Positions 35,701-49,984 of a stretch of DNA of 64,000 nt are shown piece after piece. The stretch is taken from contig JBAJFG010000464.1 of the NCBI GenBank assembly GCA_037903475.1, positions 1-64,000 of the forward strand. The letters are read 5' to 3'. The notes below the pieces were generated by a model, which was not told the origin of the DNA, searched no databases, and saw only the letters and a program-made list of their open reading frames with translations. Made by a program: the position numbers and the translations under genes. The stretch comes from Ancylostoma caninum (lineage: Eukaryota > Nematoda > Chromadorea > Rhabditida > Ancylostomatidae). How positions within the stretch are numbered: the stretch's first letter is position 1; each line of letters begins with the position of its first letter.

Positions 35701-38700
35701 ATAGCATGTGGAAATTAAATGAGAAGGTGAACGTGCAGAGGCATAAAACAAAAATCAGGTAGATTGGGATTAGCTGTCCAATCCTCACTCTTCAGGTGAT
35801 TGTTTGGCAGAGATTTTCGTCTTTGAGGATACCATAAGCTTACCATTCCTTCCTATTTCCATTTCATTCATTATATTCGCAGTGTTATAAGTTTGTATTG
35901 TTCTTTTTTTCAGAGCTAACAAGAAAGGTTTACGGGAGTTCCATATTGTTCTTGACAATGCTGGTCCGGAACTGATGGGTGATTTACTTTTTGCGGAGTA
36001 TCTTATGGAAATAAAACTAGTAGATAAAACAGTACTGCACGGAAAAGTGGGTTGGGATTTCCTGACGATTCAATTAGCATTCGCGGATCCTCTGATTCTA
36101 TTTCTTTTTCAGGAATATCCTTATTTTGTTTCCGACGTTACAGGAGGTGATTTTGAGTGGACGTTAGCTGAACTGAACAAACTAGGTGGTGTTTTCCATA
36201 AAATGTATCTGAAGCTTACTGCAAGAGTGAAAAAGGTGAGGAGGATAAGGCGCGTGCTTGCGCATTTTAACCAGAGGAGTTTCTTAAACGTACATAGAAA
36301 CTCATCTTTTATTAGCTAGTCTTTGTGAAAACGGTTATTAGGACAACGCAAGTATAGTTAACACATTCGAAGAGGAGCTTCGAATATTCGAATATCGAAT
36401 ATTCGACTCTTCAGAAACCATTCGAACGAATGAATATTATTCGAACGTTCAATGTCAGAGGTATTCGAATTTGAATATTCGAATATCAAGGGCTTCGAAT
36501 GTTCGAATATTCGAATATTTGAGAAGCATTTGCTAAAGAAATCTCTGCGAATATCGCCTGACATCAAAGAAGCTTGTCTCAAGTGATCAGTTCATTCTTC
36601 ATCGTAAAGCTTCGACAGTAAACCTAGCACAGAACAACGAAAGCAAAACTTCAATAGTAAGTATCTCAAGGAAAGACGACAACAGGAATCTTCAACAATA
36701 AACCCTGCGCAAAACGAAAAAATAGGAAACGTCAACAGTAGAACAACAACTTCAACAGTAGTGGCATAAACAATGAAAACAGAAAAAAACGACTATTCAG
36801 CGTATTCGCGAGAGTCGTTCAAACCACAATCTGATGAGCCACCATAATCAAGTCTTGAGAGATCCTCGAGTCCCTCCTTGGAAGTTGAAGTGAACTCGTC
36901 ATCGATTTCGTCCACGGCTATATCGCTCTTAGAGTACCTCTTGATGTCACTGGCCGACCATGATTTACGCTCCCTGAAATTGGAAGATAAAAGACACAGT
37001 GTTTTAGCACAAAGTATCGATGCAGTTGGTTTGTCATTGTCCTCAACTCACCTCCCAACATCCTTATTGGCATGTGCTTTGCACATCAGGAGAAAGCACG
37101 CATGTTTCCCACTAAGACGCCCCCGACGCTTGTTTGAGAACACAATTCCGGCGAGGCTAAAGGGATAAATTCAGAAGTGTTAGTCATGGGTGATGCATGG
37201 AGTTAGATATGAATACCTGAAAAGTCGCTCGCAATCCACAGACGTAGCTGGAATATAGAGATAACGCGGCGCTTCCTTATAAAGCAGCAGAAACTCTCCA
37301 GCATGATTTTTCACCATTGGAACGGACATGAATCCTTGTCGGGCCTCTGCTTCTCCAAAAGAAGCGAATACTGTTGGATTTCAATCTGTAAAAACAGTGA
37401 TTTTGAAGGATTCGAGAAATTCGCGTCCCAATATGTGCTCACCATCATCTCCTCTCCCTGTGTGGACAGCAGACACCTTTTAGTCTCTGGTTCCCTTTCC
37501 GACTCCGAGAGCGGTTCCCAAAATGACGTCCGCGCATCTCTTGATGATATGGTCTGGGCGTCGTTCTGAGATTCTTCGTTACCAATGGAGTTGCGCGCTG
37601 AAAGTGTTGCATATTTTATTTTTCGCGAAAGTTGTGTTGCTAACGCTGTCCGTTTACATCACGTACCGCTAAAGGATACACGCTAGTTTTTTTTTGCTTT
37701 GAATGGCGATCGAATATCGAATATGGGCTTCGAATATTCGAATAGTGCGACCTGCCGAATATTCGAATTCGAATGTGTTCGAATAGTGGGGGATTCTCGA
37801 ATAGTCGAGTATTCGAATATTCGAATTTTTTGAATATTTATTCGAATACGAATATTCGGTTAGAACTATAAACGCAAGGACAGCAGAATTATATCTTCCT
37901 GAGGAAGGGAACTTTGTTTGCGTGTACTCTCAAGTAATTAATTGGACTAATGTTTAGAATTTCCTTACATACATTATCCTTCATTTACTAGTAGAAGAGA
38001 ATGGTACTTATAAAAAATGGTCCGCGAACTTGTCCGATGATGCGCTTTTCGATGATAAGGCTATAATATGTATACGCGGTTGGTAAAACTTCGTCAGTAT
38101 TATCTTCGTGATTTTTGCTTCTCTTACAGCAGTAGACATGCAAATATGAGGGGACATAGGCGGTCAAAGATAGCCTCACTGCCACTGTTCCTCCGTTTTC
38201 TCAGTTGTTGGGCGACGAGCCCTACGCAAGCTAGCGTTTAGCATGGATTTCCTGCGTCATCTCAGCTCAAAGCATCTAAAACCGTCCATCTTAACTCAAA
38301 GCGTTCAAAATGTCCTGCGCGAGATTGTATGCATATGAGGATAATCAGATAAGCGTGTAGTACACGGTCCACTAGCCCTTCACCCAGGTCAACTAAGAAT
38401 CTGAGTAGGGAACCGGTTCGGCATGAAATGGAAACAGCGTGTCGTCTGGTTGGCACAAGGAAACAACTTAAAAGTGCATTCATATTGCTACTGTAGTTTA
38501 CAAATCATCAACAAACCTTAATGTGATTATCCTAAGCCAGCTTCTTTAGGGCGAGCTAGTATTTCATGATCACCGATTCTGGACTTATCCACAACCGTAT
38601 TGTGAAATGAAATCTTTCGCACCGGAACTTTACAGGGAGCTAACAGAGGCTTCCATAATAATATTCAAAGGAGATCTGAATTACAGAAAGTTAGTTGGAG

Positions 38701-39300
38701 ACAGGGAGTGGCCGTATGAGACGCCGTTTAAGGTGGGTTCCGCTACTTATTTGTTGATTTCTTATTTATTTGCTCGTATATGCATTTTATTTGAAACAAT
38801 GTACGATGAACCAAATTCAAGCATCCCTATCAGAACAAAACATGTATTAGGATGCCAACTAATTTGAAAAAAAAAACAATTTTTTGACTGTCAAATGCGC
38901 ATGTCGGTCTCTGGAACTACGTTATGGATGTGGACATAACATTGATACACCCTTGAACCGCTATGCCATGTCTCCTTCAATGAATCATTCACCATTTTCT
39001 TATAGTCTTTCTACCTACTAACCGCTACATCTGTGACAGTGCCGCTTATCCCTTCAAAAAAAAATTACCGACTACTATGCACATATAGTGATGCTGCCCT
39101 CATAACTTCAAAGAAATTTCGCCATTTTGTTGCAGACAGCTCTATGTGGGTTTTTGCCGGCACCTGTGCTCGCGGTACGAACCCTGAAAGCAGAGACTGT
39201 TGCCGGTTTACCGGAGGACGTTGCCGAACGGATGCGAAACGAGCCGGATCGCAAGTGGATGATTACGGGTGACTACGGAGTAGCACAGCTTGCATTTTAA
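26760..39300 (+). CDS. ARMT1-like: ARMT1/DUF89 damage-control phosphatase-like protein (451 aa)
   Basis: Metal-dependent DUF89 family (human ARMT1, C6orf211), described as a protein carboxyl methyltransferase and as a phosphatase of damaged sugar phosphates; cytosolic. Eleven exons: 26760-26827, 26964-27069, 34796-34942, 34997-35148, 35176-35299, 35358-35417, 35494-35588, 35914-36046, 36113-36235, 38550-38732, 39136-39300. All have AG/GT borders and matching phases, and they total 1356 bp, against 441 aa in human. Landmarks: TFVFFTIGERWPKTIAKIVD (N-terminus), TDKPLE, TWYKTDWLFAECYMYR, LWGNKCDLSLSCG, HIVLDNAGPELMGDL (metal/active-site Asp and Asn), VLHGK, PYFVSDVTGGDFEW, HDHRFWTYP, IFKGDLNYRKLVGD, WPYETPF and ALCGFLPAP, then a stop. 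Intron 2 is 7.7 kb and packed with repeats. The start ATG at 26760 could be replaced by 26769 (in frame). Confidence 0.9.
27267..27365. repeat. CCGTTTTCCG-type repeat, copy 1 (intron 2)
   Basis: TTTTCCGTTTTAGGCTTTCC, GTTTTCCGCCCATTTTTGGC, CTTCCGTTTTA and TTTTACGTTTTACGGG recur almost word for word at 31035-31112. Inside the ARMT1-like intron and non-coding. Confidence 0.7.
27700..27900. repeat. TTCGAATA-rich island 1 (intron 2)
   Basis: Many overlapping ATTCGAATA, TTCGAAC and GAATGAATGAAT words, near-palindromic. Same kind as 30205-30425, 36365-36535 and 37725-37860. Confidence 0.75.
28085..29628. mobile_element. Element bounded by about 80-bp inverted repeats (intron 2)
   Basis: 28085-28166 (TTGTCCACTCGACCGTTAAA, CCTACAAT, AAAACGGCTGCGGG, CTCCGCCCACTCGTGGCGGG) is repeated in complement at 29544-29628. 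The 1.4-kb interior shows no transposase. At 28411-28442 it contains a separate right end ...TTTCGGACAGACTATA belonging to the MITE family at 34296-34468, so insertions are nested. Confidence 0.65.
29762..29805. repeat. Perfect 20-bp-stem hairpin (intron 2)
   Basis: TAGTTTTTCTACTTGTTTGA, loop TGTG, then its exact complement. A direct copy of the left half (GAGTAGTTTTTCTACTT) sits about 60 bp upstream at 29702-29718. Possibly part of a small fold-back element. Confidence 0.75.
30205..30425. repeat. TTCGAATA-rich island 2 (intron 2)
   Basis: Repeated AATTGTTCGAAT, GAATGAATGAATT and ATTCGAACA words. Confidence 0.7.
31035..31112. repeat. CCGTTTTCCG-type repeat, copy 2 (intron 2)
   Basis: Same word order as 27267-27365 (TTCCGTTTTACGCTTTCCGT, TTTCCGCCCATTTTTCGCC, TTCCGTTTTACGTTTTACG). 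Confidence 0.7.
31921..32485. repeat. 50-bp GC-rich minisatellite, about 11 copies (intron 2)
   Basis: The word CTTATCACAGTGGTGGA starts at 31941, 31990, 32040, 32090, 32140, 32190, 32240, 32289, 32339, 32388 and (degenerate) 32438, so the period is 49-50 bp. Each unit continues CCGTCTCCCCCCACTTTGGG and CGCCGGCGCA. It is CpG-rich and leaves open frames on both strands, which are a by-product of composition. It lies in the large ARMT1-like intron. Confidence 0.95.
32656..32693. repeat. 8-bp microsatellite (CATACTTA)n
   Basis: Four to five consecutive TACATACT / CTTACATA units. Confidence 0.85.
33047..33181. mobile_element. Fold-back element with AGCGTGTCGAGGAGATTCAG ends
   Basis: Left AGCGTGTCGAGGAGATTCAG and right CTGAATCTCCTCGACACGCT are exact complements. 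The core has TTAAAGGCAGTGTGTCACC, a word related to other fold-backs in the window (GCTTTAAAGGCAGC at 7637). Confidence 0.85.
33206..33309. mobile_element. 104-bp near-perfect hairpin MITE
   Basis: Two roughly 40-bp arms (AAATGGCTTCACTCGTACTC, CCGTCCCGAAAAACGCTTAA and their exact complement) flank a short core. It lies only 25 bp from the previous fold-back. Confidence 0.9.
34296..34468. mobile_element. Tc1/mariner-like MITE with TA target duplication
   Basis: Ends TAGTCTGTCCGAAACGATGA then GTCCGCCCAC and the complement GTGGGCGGACTCGTCGTTTC then GGACAGACTA, each flanked by TA. About 170 bp, non-coding. A lone related right end is at 28411-28442. Confidence 0.85.
36365..36535. repeat. TTCGAATA-rich island 3 (ARMT1-like intron 9)
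   Basis: Dense ATTCGAATATCGAATATTCG-type words between the exons ending at 36235 and starting at 38550. Confidence 0.75.
37725..37860. repeat. TTCGAATA-rich island 4 (ARMT1-like intron 9)
   Basis: Same words (TTCGAATATTCGAATAG, ATTCGAATTCGAATG). The 1.2 kb between islands 3 and 4 shows no recognised exon; its open frames lack motifs. Confidence 0.75.
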
Positions 39301-40389
39301 GCTTTTTCTCAGTATTGTCGACTCAATTTTAGCAATTCATTTGTGATACTTCATTCATTGAGAATCGGTTGTTGTTCCCCTCCTCCTTCCCACTACCCCA
39401 TCACCGTTTTTAATATCCCTACTCCCAACACTACCATTGTTTACATTCACCTTTGCTTTGTCTCACCTCATATTGCTAGTCATTCATTGTAGAAATTAAT
39501 GTGTTTTGGGTGCTATGACCTCTTAACTTAATCATGTTCATGTCCTTCTCAAAAGAGAAGAATTAATGAAAAGATAAAAAGAACACGTCGTGATGTACTG
39601 CACAGCACCTTCAGATTACAGCATCAGCGGTGCGAAGGGAGGGTGCAACTACTGAGAAAAAGGATGACAAACTTTGTACAGGGCAAACATTCAGTGGCGC
39701 AATCCATTTTCACTAGGCGTTAGCTAATGTTTTAATTAGTGTTCATTAGAATCAAGCATATGTAGCTGCGCTCACATAGGAAAACAATCTGTTGAGTTGT
39801 TGAAGGTGGATAGAACTACACATTTTTAGTTTCTATCCTTAGAGACTCAAGGTAAAATCGCAATACTCTACTACAGTTAATGGTTTCTCTGTGGTACTCT
39901 GCGAATTTCTGGATAGTTATGCCTGACGCCACAAAGGTACGAACTAAGCTACTGCTGGACATGTGATCTCGTCGTCGTCTGTGTAAGCTGGTTCCAACAA
40001 TAGTTCGATTTTTCCCCGTGTGAAGGCAGGTATATATATACACAGTACCTACTGGCCACTTGTAATTGGTATGGAGGCTGTGATGTGTTTTCCACGTCCG
40101 CTTTTTCGGTTTTTTTTTTGCTTGTTTTTTTTTTCAGGTTTTGATTTAATTTTGATTTATTGATCTTATTTACAACGCTATGGATACACAATTAAGATAG
40201 AACACAAATTCTGATTGAGCAGTTACCATTACTAAGAAAATGTATAGTATTATAGGTATAAGTATATTGTATTATAGGTATATTTCAATAGGCGATTACA
40301 AAAAGAGGATATTGTTCCCAATGTGAGGAATCAGGTTATCTTAAACAACTCCCAACTTGGTTCATTCAAAAATTTCAAGTGTTTGAGTA

Positions 40390-40599
40390 CAGGGCATTCA
40401 GCTCGGGGTAAACATTGTGTTGCAATACGAGCGCGAGCTGATTCATTCCATAGATCAAATTCTCAATCGAAAGGTTACGTCTGAACCGCTAAAAACCACT
40501 CGCACGTAGCCTTTCGATTGAGAATTTGATCTACTGGAATGGATCAGCTCGCGCGCTTATTGCGACGCGATGTTTACTCCGAGGTGGATGCCCTGTAGT
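40390..40599. mobile_element. Fold-back repeat of the CTACAGGGCATTC family, fullest copy
   Basis: 210 bp. Starts TACAGGGCATTCAGCTCGGG and GTAAACATTGTG, and ends GATGTTTACTCCGAGGTGGA and TGCCCTGTAG. Inner arms CAATCGAAAGGTTACGT and ACGTAGCCTTTCGATTG pair. Relatives are at 1490, 18035 and 25566. Confidence 0.85.
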
Positions 40600-41278
40600 T
40601 AATGGCATTTGTTTCCATCGTTTTCATAATTTCTAGGGTTTCACGATTTGTTGTTGTTTCTCCCTAACGATTTTGAGAAAGTGGAGGTAACCCAAGAGTT
40701 GTGTTTCTATTGAGAAAAAATGCTGGATAGTAGTAATGTGGTTGATATTAATAGAATATGATAATAAATAATTATGAAAAATATGATATGGAGAACGCAG
40801 GTTCCAGCTCTTTGAAAAATGGGAGAGACATCCTGTTCTCTTTGCGAGGTTTCAGTGAATCACAGAGGTGCACAGACAGACACCGGTATATATAAATGAG
40901 TTAATTTGAAATACAGAACTGCAAACAGCGAAGTGATCTAATGAATCATGTTCAGACATTTACAAAGGTTGCACAAAGCAAGAATTCAAGAAGCAGTCGG
41001 CGCGGTTTAAAACTGCCTGCAAAGTTTCTGGAGAAAAAAAAGGAATTTAGAAAGTCACTCATATTTTTGTATATTGAGACAAAAGCATTGGGTTCTCCCA
41101 TTCGAGTAGTGGATTCCCCTACTTGAACATGCGAATTTTTAACTTTTACAGTAATCGGAGATGGGTATACGTGGGCAAAAAAAAATGCACAGGAATATCG
41201 AGGGATGAAATTCCGCTTATCTTTGTTCGTTTCATGATAATCGTTATTGCATTTAAATGTTGTACATAATGCTATCAA

Positions 41279-41518
41279 TGAGGAATGGCTTTATAATGCC
41301 GCATAATCAACAGTGAGCGAGGACGTGGATAATGACCACTAGCTGGTCAGTAAGAAACGTCTTTGGTGTCGGTGAAATATGATTCAAAAATAACATTAAT
41401 AAGGAGTCGCTTGATAATGCTGTACAATCGATAGTGAGCCAAGAAGTGGATAATGACCACTCGATGGTCAATAGGTTAGGACCTATCGTTTATGTGAAAT
41501 ATAGCCCGAAAATAACAA
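41279..41518. repeat. Diverged tandem duplication (2 x about 120 bp)
   Basis: 41279-41398 and 41399-41518 share GG..T.GCTT.ATAATGC, ..ATAGTGAGC.A and GTGGATAATGACCACT..., GGTCA.TA and GTGAAATAT in the same order. No function seen. Confidence 0.75.
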
Positions 41519-41971
41519 AGTTAGGTACTTGTGCGTACTGCCGGTCTTTCTCGTCCAGGACGTCTCCCTAACTTTTTGATGAAATTGGCCATGTCATACA
41601 TACAAAAATAGTTACGTGAAGAATCTGTTTGAGAAGCCACAGCGCACTCTCTTGTTGCATTTTCACGCTCGAAAGAATATCACCTGTAGAACCGTCGTTT
41701 TCTCCCTAAACCGTCCTTTTCAACCTACCAAACAGTGCAAAAAGATGTGATTTTCTCTTGAGAGAAACTAACAACCCATCATTTACTCAGGAAAAGCAAA
41801 AGGTGAAAACAAACAAAGCATAAGCTAATCTGATATGATGACTGACTGTAATGCAAATATCCCAACAGAACAAATCTTCCGATAATGAAATCACAAATAG
41901 TTATTAATGCTTACTACACAGGTCAAAACCACGGAAATAAATAACATCGTACAACTCGAATAAAAAGTTGC

Positions 41972-45191
<3,220 letters not shown>

Positions 45192-48100
45192 ATGTTCGGT
45201 CTCTCCGCCGTTGCGACTACAACGACTACGGCTACTACAACTTCAGCAGGGATCACAGCACCTTCTCGTTGGTCTTTCTAAACACTTCTTTGCTTTGGTT
45301 TCGATTAGTTTTTGAAGTTGTGCGCACTTTGTTATTAATGGCTGTGAAAGCTCTTACTTTCAACTTAGTGTTCTCAACTTCAACTACTTCGTCTGCGCCA
45401 TCAACAACATCTCAAACCCCGCTAGCTTTCGGTGGGTGGTCTATGCGACGATATGCAGGGGTGTGTTAAAAGTCTTTGGACAAGCGTAATTGCTTATAAA
45501 GAATGTTAAGAAGGCAAAATTGAAATTAGCAGTCACTCTGTTCTAAACCCAAGTCTTACTCCGCTCCATTGAGAACTATTTTGTACCAGATGCAGGGGGT
45601 TCGAAAGGAGAAGTAGAGGTCTCGACTCCGTCATGCGCATAGCTGCCGAAGATTTTGTTCAACAGCTTCTCTCCCCATTGTATAGGCTACAAAATATAGA
45701 AATTCTATGGGCTGACTGAGGCTACCAGGCGTAAACGTGTTAACTCCACGCAAACTTACTCATAGTTAAAACGGTTACCTTGACTAGTCTCACTTATGTA
45801 TCCAGGGCCAGAAGTTCTCGATTGTTGGTGAGCTGTGTGGATAAGGATTACCAATGGCCTCCATTTTTATATTCGCCAAGATTTCTTTGTGCACACACGG
45901 AAGTGGCACATCAAATGGTAATTTCCCCTGCAGTAATGCATTTTCTTAATTGTTCTTTGTTACCAGCTTACTTAGATGCCAATTTAGAATTTTCTGGGTA
46001 ACTAAAGTACGTCCTCAATTTTCATTTCTGCGTATTTTAGGGTAAATTGCGGCCTCTCCCGGTTCTTCATCCATCCTGGAAAACTGTTCAAATCTTTTCG
46101 GTAGAGTTAGAGTCGAGAAACAACATCAGCAATTTGCGTGTTGGGGTCGACACGTCCCTTGCAAGCACCTGCTTCTAGCACAAAAGGAAATCAAAGATTA
46201 GATCATGCTAAGGACTGGTCTGAGAATCTGCGAATAAGCGCTAATTCTTAGATTTTCGTTCTCATTTGGTCTAAGGTTGAGCGTGCAGTTATGCTCGCCC
46301 AAAGATTTCTGACACATACTGAACGCTACTCTGCTTCTTTGGCTATTTTATCGGCTAGATTTTTAGGCACATCACTCACAACACCTCTGTCAACCACAAG
46401 TGCTGGAGTGTTAGTACCGCTTTCGCTTTTTGGGTGCTACAGCATTTAATTTCCATCAGAAATTCAGATCATCGACCGAACCAGCGGGTGCAGATGCTGC
46501 TAGTAAATTATCGTTGAAGGGATTACTGGAAAAGGAAGGATCTGTTGGCTCAGCTTGCTCGCAGCTTCTCGCAGCTTTGACTGCGGACACAGAGATCAGT
46601 TTCGCTGATTTATCGGCGGTGAGTTTAATACATTCATGCCATATCGCTATGCAGGACGTGGCTCGAAATGCTGAAGTTTGAGCCGCTAACGTAGATGGCA
46701 GCGACCTCAACCTTCTGGGCTGAGACTCATGAAGCGACAACCACGCAAACCAATAATGGTCAGCGTGATAAGTTATCGTAGAGTCTACGTAATACTAGGA
46801 GACCCAGGACGCGAAATTTGGTCTGCTGGACTGGTTTCGACTGGTAATGAGTTCATGAATTCCAGCCCCGGTGATTTGTCTATTTTCGTGGTCAACATCG
46901 TCCAAGTCAGTCAATTTCAAAGTTGTGAGACAGAACAAGGTATTGTTTCGTAGCCATAGTTATGCTGCCACAGCCCGCAGTAAAATCCTACCTTTTTAGC
47001 GAAGTAATTATCAAACTCATGAAGAAGCTGTAGCTAACAGAAGGGACAAAAGTGTGGTGCGTTAGGAAGAACATGGCCGATTTCCGCATCATTTGCGCTC
47101 TATCATGCATTTCGTTATCTTGGTCCCAGCAACATACATAGTCTACAGTTTCTAGGTATCTCTAACATGTGGAATGATAGACTTGTTAGAGGTAACAATA
47201 CAGAGGGAAGTAAGCGTTGCAGGAATCGGCCATTATAGGTGTACAACATATTAGCGAAAGGTCTTTCCTAATAGATTCTCTGAAATGCGCGCGGTATAGT
47301 GAGATTGAATGGTAAAGTAAGGCAGCTGAACGTTTTTTTTTCAACGCCATCGATGTTGAAATGGCGTATCATTATCACTGTATCACGTGGTCTCAGATCC
47401 ACAGAAGCATTATTCCTTCTTATGAAGTTGTGCTTTTTCGATTGTCTCTCGTTTTTCTACTCCACCTGATAACTAACCAATGTTCTGCACCGCATCCGAC
47501 TTACTGCCCTTGGATGCAGTTTGAGCGATTTCCAAATATTCACAAAATATTTGACCATTAGGATAGTTTAATATTTAAGTTTAATATTTACAGGTTACTT
47601 GGCAGCTGATGAACGATCATTCTTGAACTGTTTGCTTGAATTAAACGCCTACGATAGGCAATTATGGGAAAACATGCAAAGAGTAGGTCTTTTTCATAAT
47701 TTTTTAATGTTAGGGTTGATTTTTTATATATCTTAGATAACCGATGTCGAGTCGAAGCTGGTTACTTTGGAGCAGAAACAAGATAAGATGATGTATGACA
47801 TAAGTTCAATAAACGAGGAGCAGAAAGGTTAGTTTTTGGTTCAGAAAACCTCGGTAACATGAACTGCTAAGGAGTCCAATTTAGCTCTGGATGCTGTTGT
47901 TACTGCCTTGGAAAAGGACCTAGGCCTGCCTGATTGGACTGACCAGAACCACAGTCTTCCGGTTGATGCGCTTGCCGCGACCCCTGGAGATGTGAAAAGG
48001 CAGCAACTGTACGCATATCATTTACGCTGTTGAGTATGTTTATAATACTGCTAAAAGAATTTTTGCAGACTGCAGTTGCTGATCAGCGTTGATTCTCAGA

Positions 48101-48978
48101 TTAAGGAGGCAGACAGCGACCTCCAAGAGATTATTGACCAGGTGCGAAAATTCCTTTTTTTTATATTTTTTTCTCTCTCTTGAGAGTGTTACATGATCAG
48201 ACTAGCCAAAAGCTTCTGATCACCACTATTTGTGTGATTGGCTGCAAAGTATAACGAAACCCTCGTTTTGGAGAAAGTTAAGGCAAGTTCTCCATCCGCG
48301 CATGTTCCTGCTCTTACCGCTTTCTAGCAGCTTGTTCTGCGTTATCGATCAGTCGGTATAGCTGGTGCTACGGTACCAGTCGCTTCATCAGCGGCTATAC
48401 TAACTTTGGTACTCATAGATTTGCCGAAAACAGTGGCGGTAGCGCCAGCGGCACGCCGTTCATTTTCGATCTGTACCAAAACCAGTATCATCGCTGCTGC
48501 AGCAGTCTAAGCCACTTCACCCCATGATGACTGCAACTGCAGTGTATGCGGCGGATATGGTGTAGAAAACTCGTATCAAATACAAATCTTTCCCTTACCT
48601 TCCCTCCAGTTATTCAAAGGCAGCTCACATCGAAATTCTCGTTAATTTCGGAATTTTCGACGGGTTTCACCACTATTTGATAATATTTGATAGGTTTCTA
48701 ATACATCCTGAAGTTAAATACGAAAATCTAGGTGTCAGCTCTTCATAAATCAAAGACAGCTATGTCAAACTCGAAGAAGTATACTGAAGATCAAGTGGCA
48801 CAGATTTTGAAGAATCAAATGGAGACGCTGATCTACATTGACAAGAAGACAGGTATGATTTCACCGTGACATATTTAATAGGCATTTTAAAATTGTTTTT
48901 CAAGGCGAGCTAGATGCAAAAGTGGACGAATTCAAAGATGTTCTTGATGGTCGCAATTCTACCCTTTCTCCACCATGA
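45192..48978 (+). CDS. NUP62-like: Nucleoporin NUP62-type protein (FG region plus Nsp1_C coiled coil)
   Basis: Central-channel nucleoporin; its coiled coil pairs with the NUP54/NUP58 partners at the pore. Confident C-terminal exons, phases consistent: 47594-47682 (LLELNAYDRQLWENMQR), 47737-47827 (ITDVESKLVTLEQKQDKMMY), 47885-48008 (VTALEKDLGLPDWTD), 48069-48141 (QLLISVDSQIKEADSDLQEI), 48732-48852 (VAQILKNQMETLIYIDKKTG) and 48905-48978 (LDAKVDEFKDVLDGR, stop). LNAYDRQLWEN, the heptad pattern and ILKNQMETLIYIDK match the NUP62 C-terminus. The N-terminal exons are approximate: ATG at 45192 (MFGLSAVATTTTTATTTSAG), an FG/ST stretch near 45379-45441 (FSTSTTSS...LAFG), a possible FG piece near 46350-46430, and 46430-46620 (GATAFNFHQKF...ISFADLSA). 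At least one linking exon is missing from my model. Confidence 0.85.
46717..46868. mobile_element. Second copy of the GGGCTGG...TTCATGAA MITE (NUP62-like intron)
   Basis: GGGCTGAGACTCATGAAGCG, ACAACCACGCAAACCAATAA and TGG.CAGCGTGATAAGTTATCGTA align with the complement of 20729-20879. It ends GAGTTCATGAATTCCAGCCC. More diverged than the first copy. Confidence 0.7.
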
Positions 48979-49980
48979 TCTCTGCTACTCATTGAAATCA
49001 TTGTTGTTGTTCGGGTATACCATCGCCCTTTGGATGTTGTTAACTCTTGTATATTGTTTGTAACGGAATGAAATAATTGCATCTCGCTGCTTTCTATGTT
49101 CGCTATGTAACTGCTGGTGTTCATCGCAGCACTGCAGCTACCTTCCGCGGCACGTAAACCCTGCGCCTGCGAAACCAACAAAAATGGTTGAGAAATGTTT
49201 AAAATCGCAAAAACATTATTACCATTGAATTAAACTGGAATTATGGGTAGAAAAATATATGAGGCTTCTCTAAAATCTTTGGATAATACATTTGCTGAAG
49301 TGAGTCTTTGCCTGTATATTCTCTTTGTCTGTATATTTTCGGTATAACAAAAATGATGTGAATGATGGCCAGGCTTCATCTGATAAGCAGATTCCATCTG
49401 GCAAGGACCTGCCAACGTTGATGTCGATCTGAGCAGCATACAGAGAAGAAATGCAATTAGAGGAGCAAAGAATAACCAAGCGCACTTCTTCACTGCCACC
49501 CAGGAATATTTCTTGACGATACATTTCGTGGGAAATTGGAGATAAGGTTGTCTGCTGATGTAAACACTGAAGCATCTGTTGATGAGTCAGATTTCTACAT
49601 CTTGGCTACATATAGAAAATATGGTGGAGCCTGTTTGCCCATATAATGAGTGTGACACGTAGTTCCTACATAGAACCGCAATGGTCGAGGCCCATGCTTA
49701 CGTTTCTCACCACCTGTTTGGACAGATTAGAATAGGGAGCTGCAGGTTCACTCAATGTTCTTACCAGACTTCGGCAGGAACTTGACTCAAGGCAAACGGG
49801 ACTTCGTAGAGGATGAGGTGAGCAAAGGGGACTCCGTAGCCGGGACTTGGACCTTGGTCGGAAAACCGTGCACTCCTTCGCAGATATGAGTAAAGAAGGC
49901 AGTTTGAACCGAGAAATTTTTCATCCATGAGTTCTACTAATTCTGACTGAAATAAGAACAGAATCGAATTTTTTAAAATT
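48979..49980. other. 3' flank of the NUP62-like gene, no further gene seen
   Basis: Contains the 3' UTR and featureless sequence. Short open frames at 48900-49575 carry no motifs. Confidence 0.4.
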
Positions 49981-49984
49981 ACAC

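Larger units (their letters stand above)
39301..41971. other. Intergenic region between the ARMT1-like and SPCS2 genes
   Basis: The two genes converge on this region. It contains the fold-back at 40390-40599 and the tandem duplication at 41279-41518. No other gene recognised. Confidence 0.5.
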
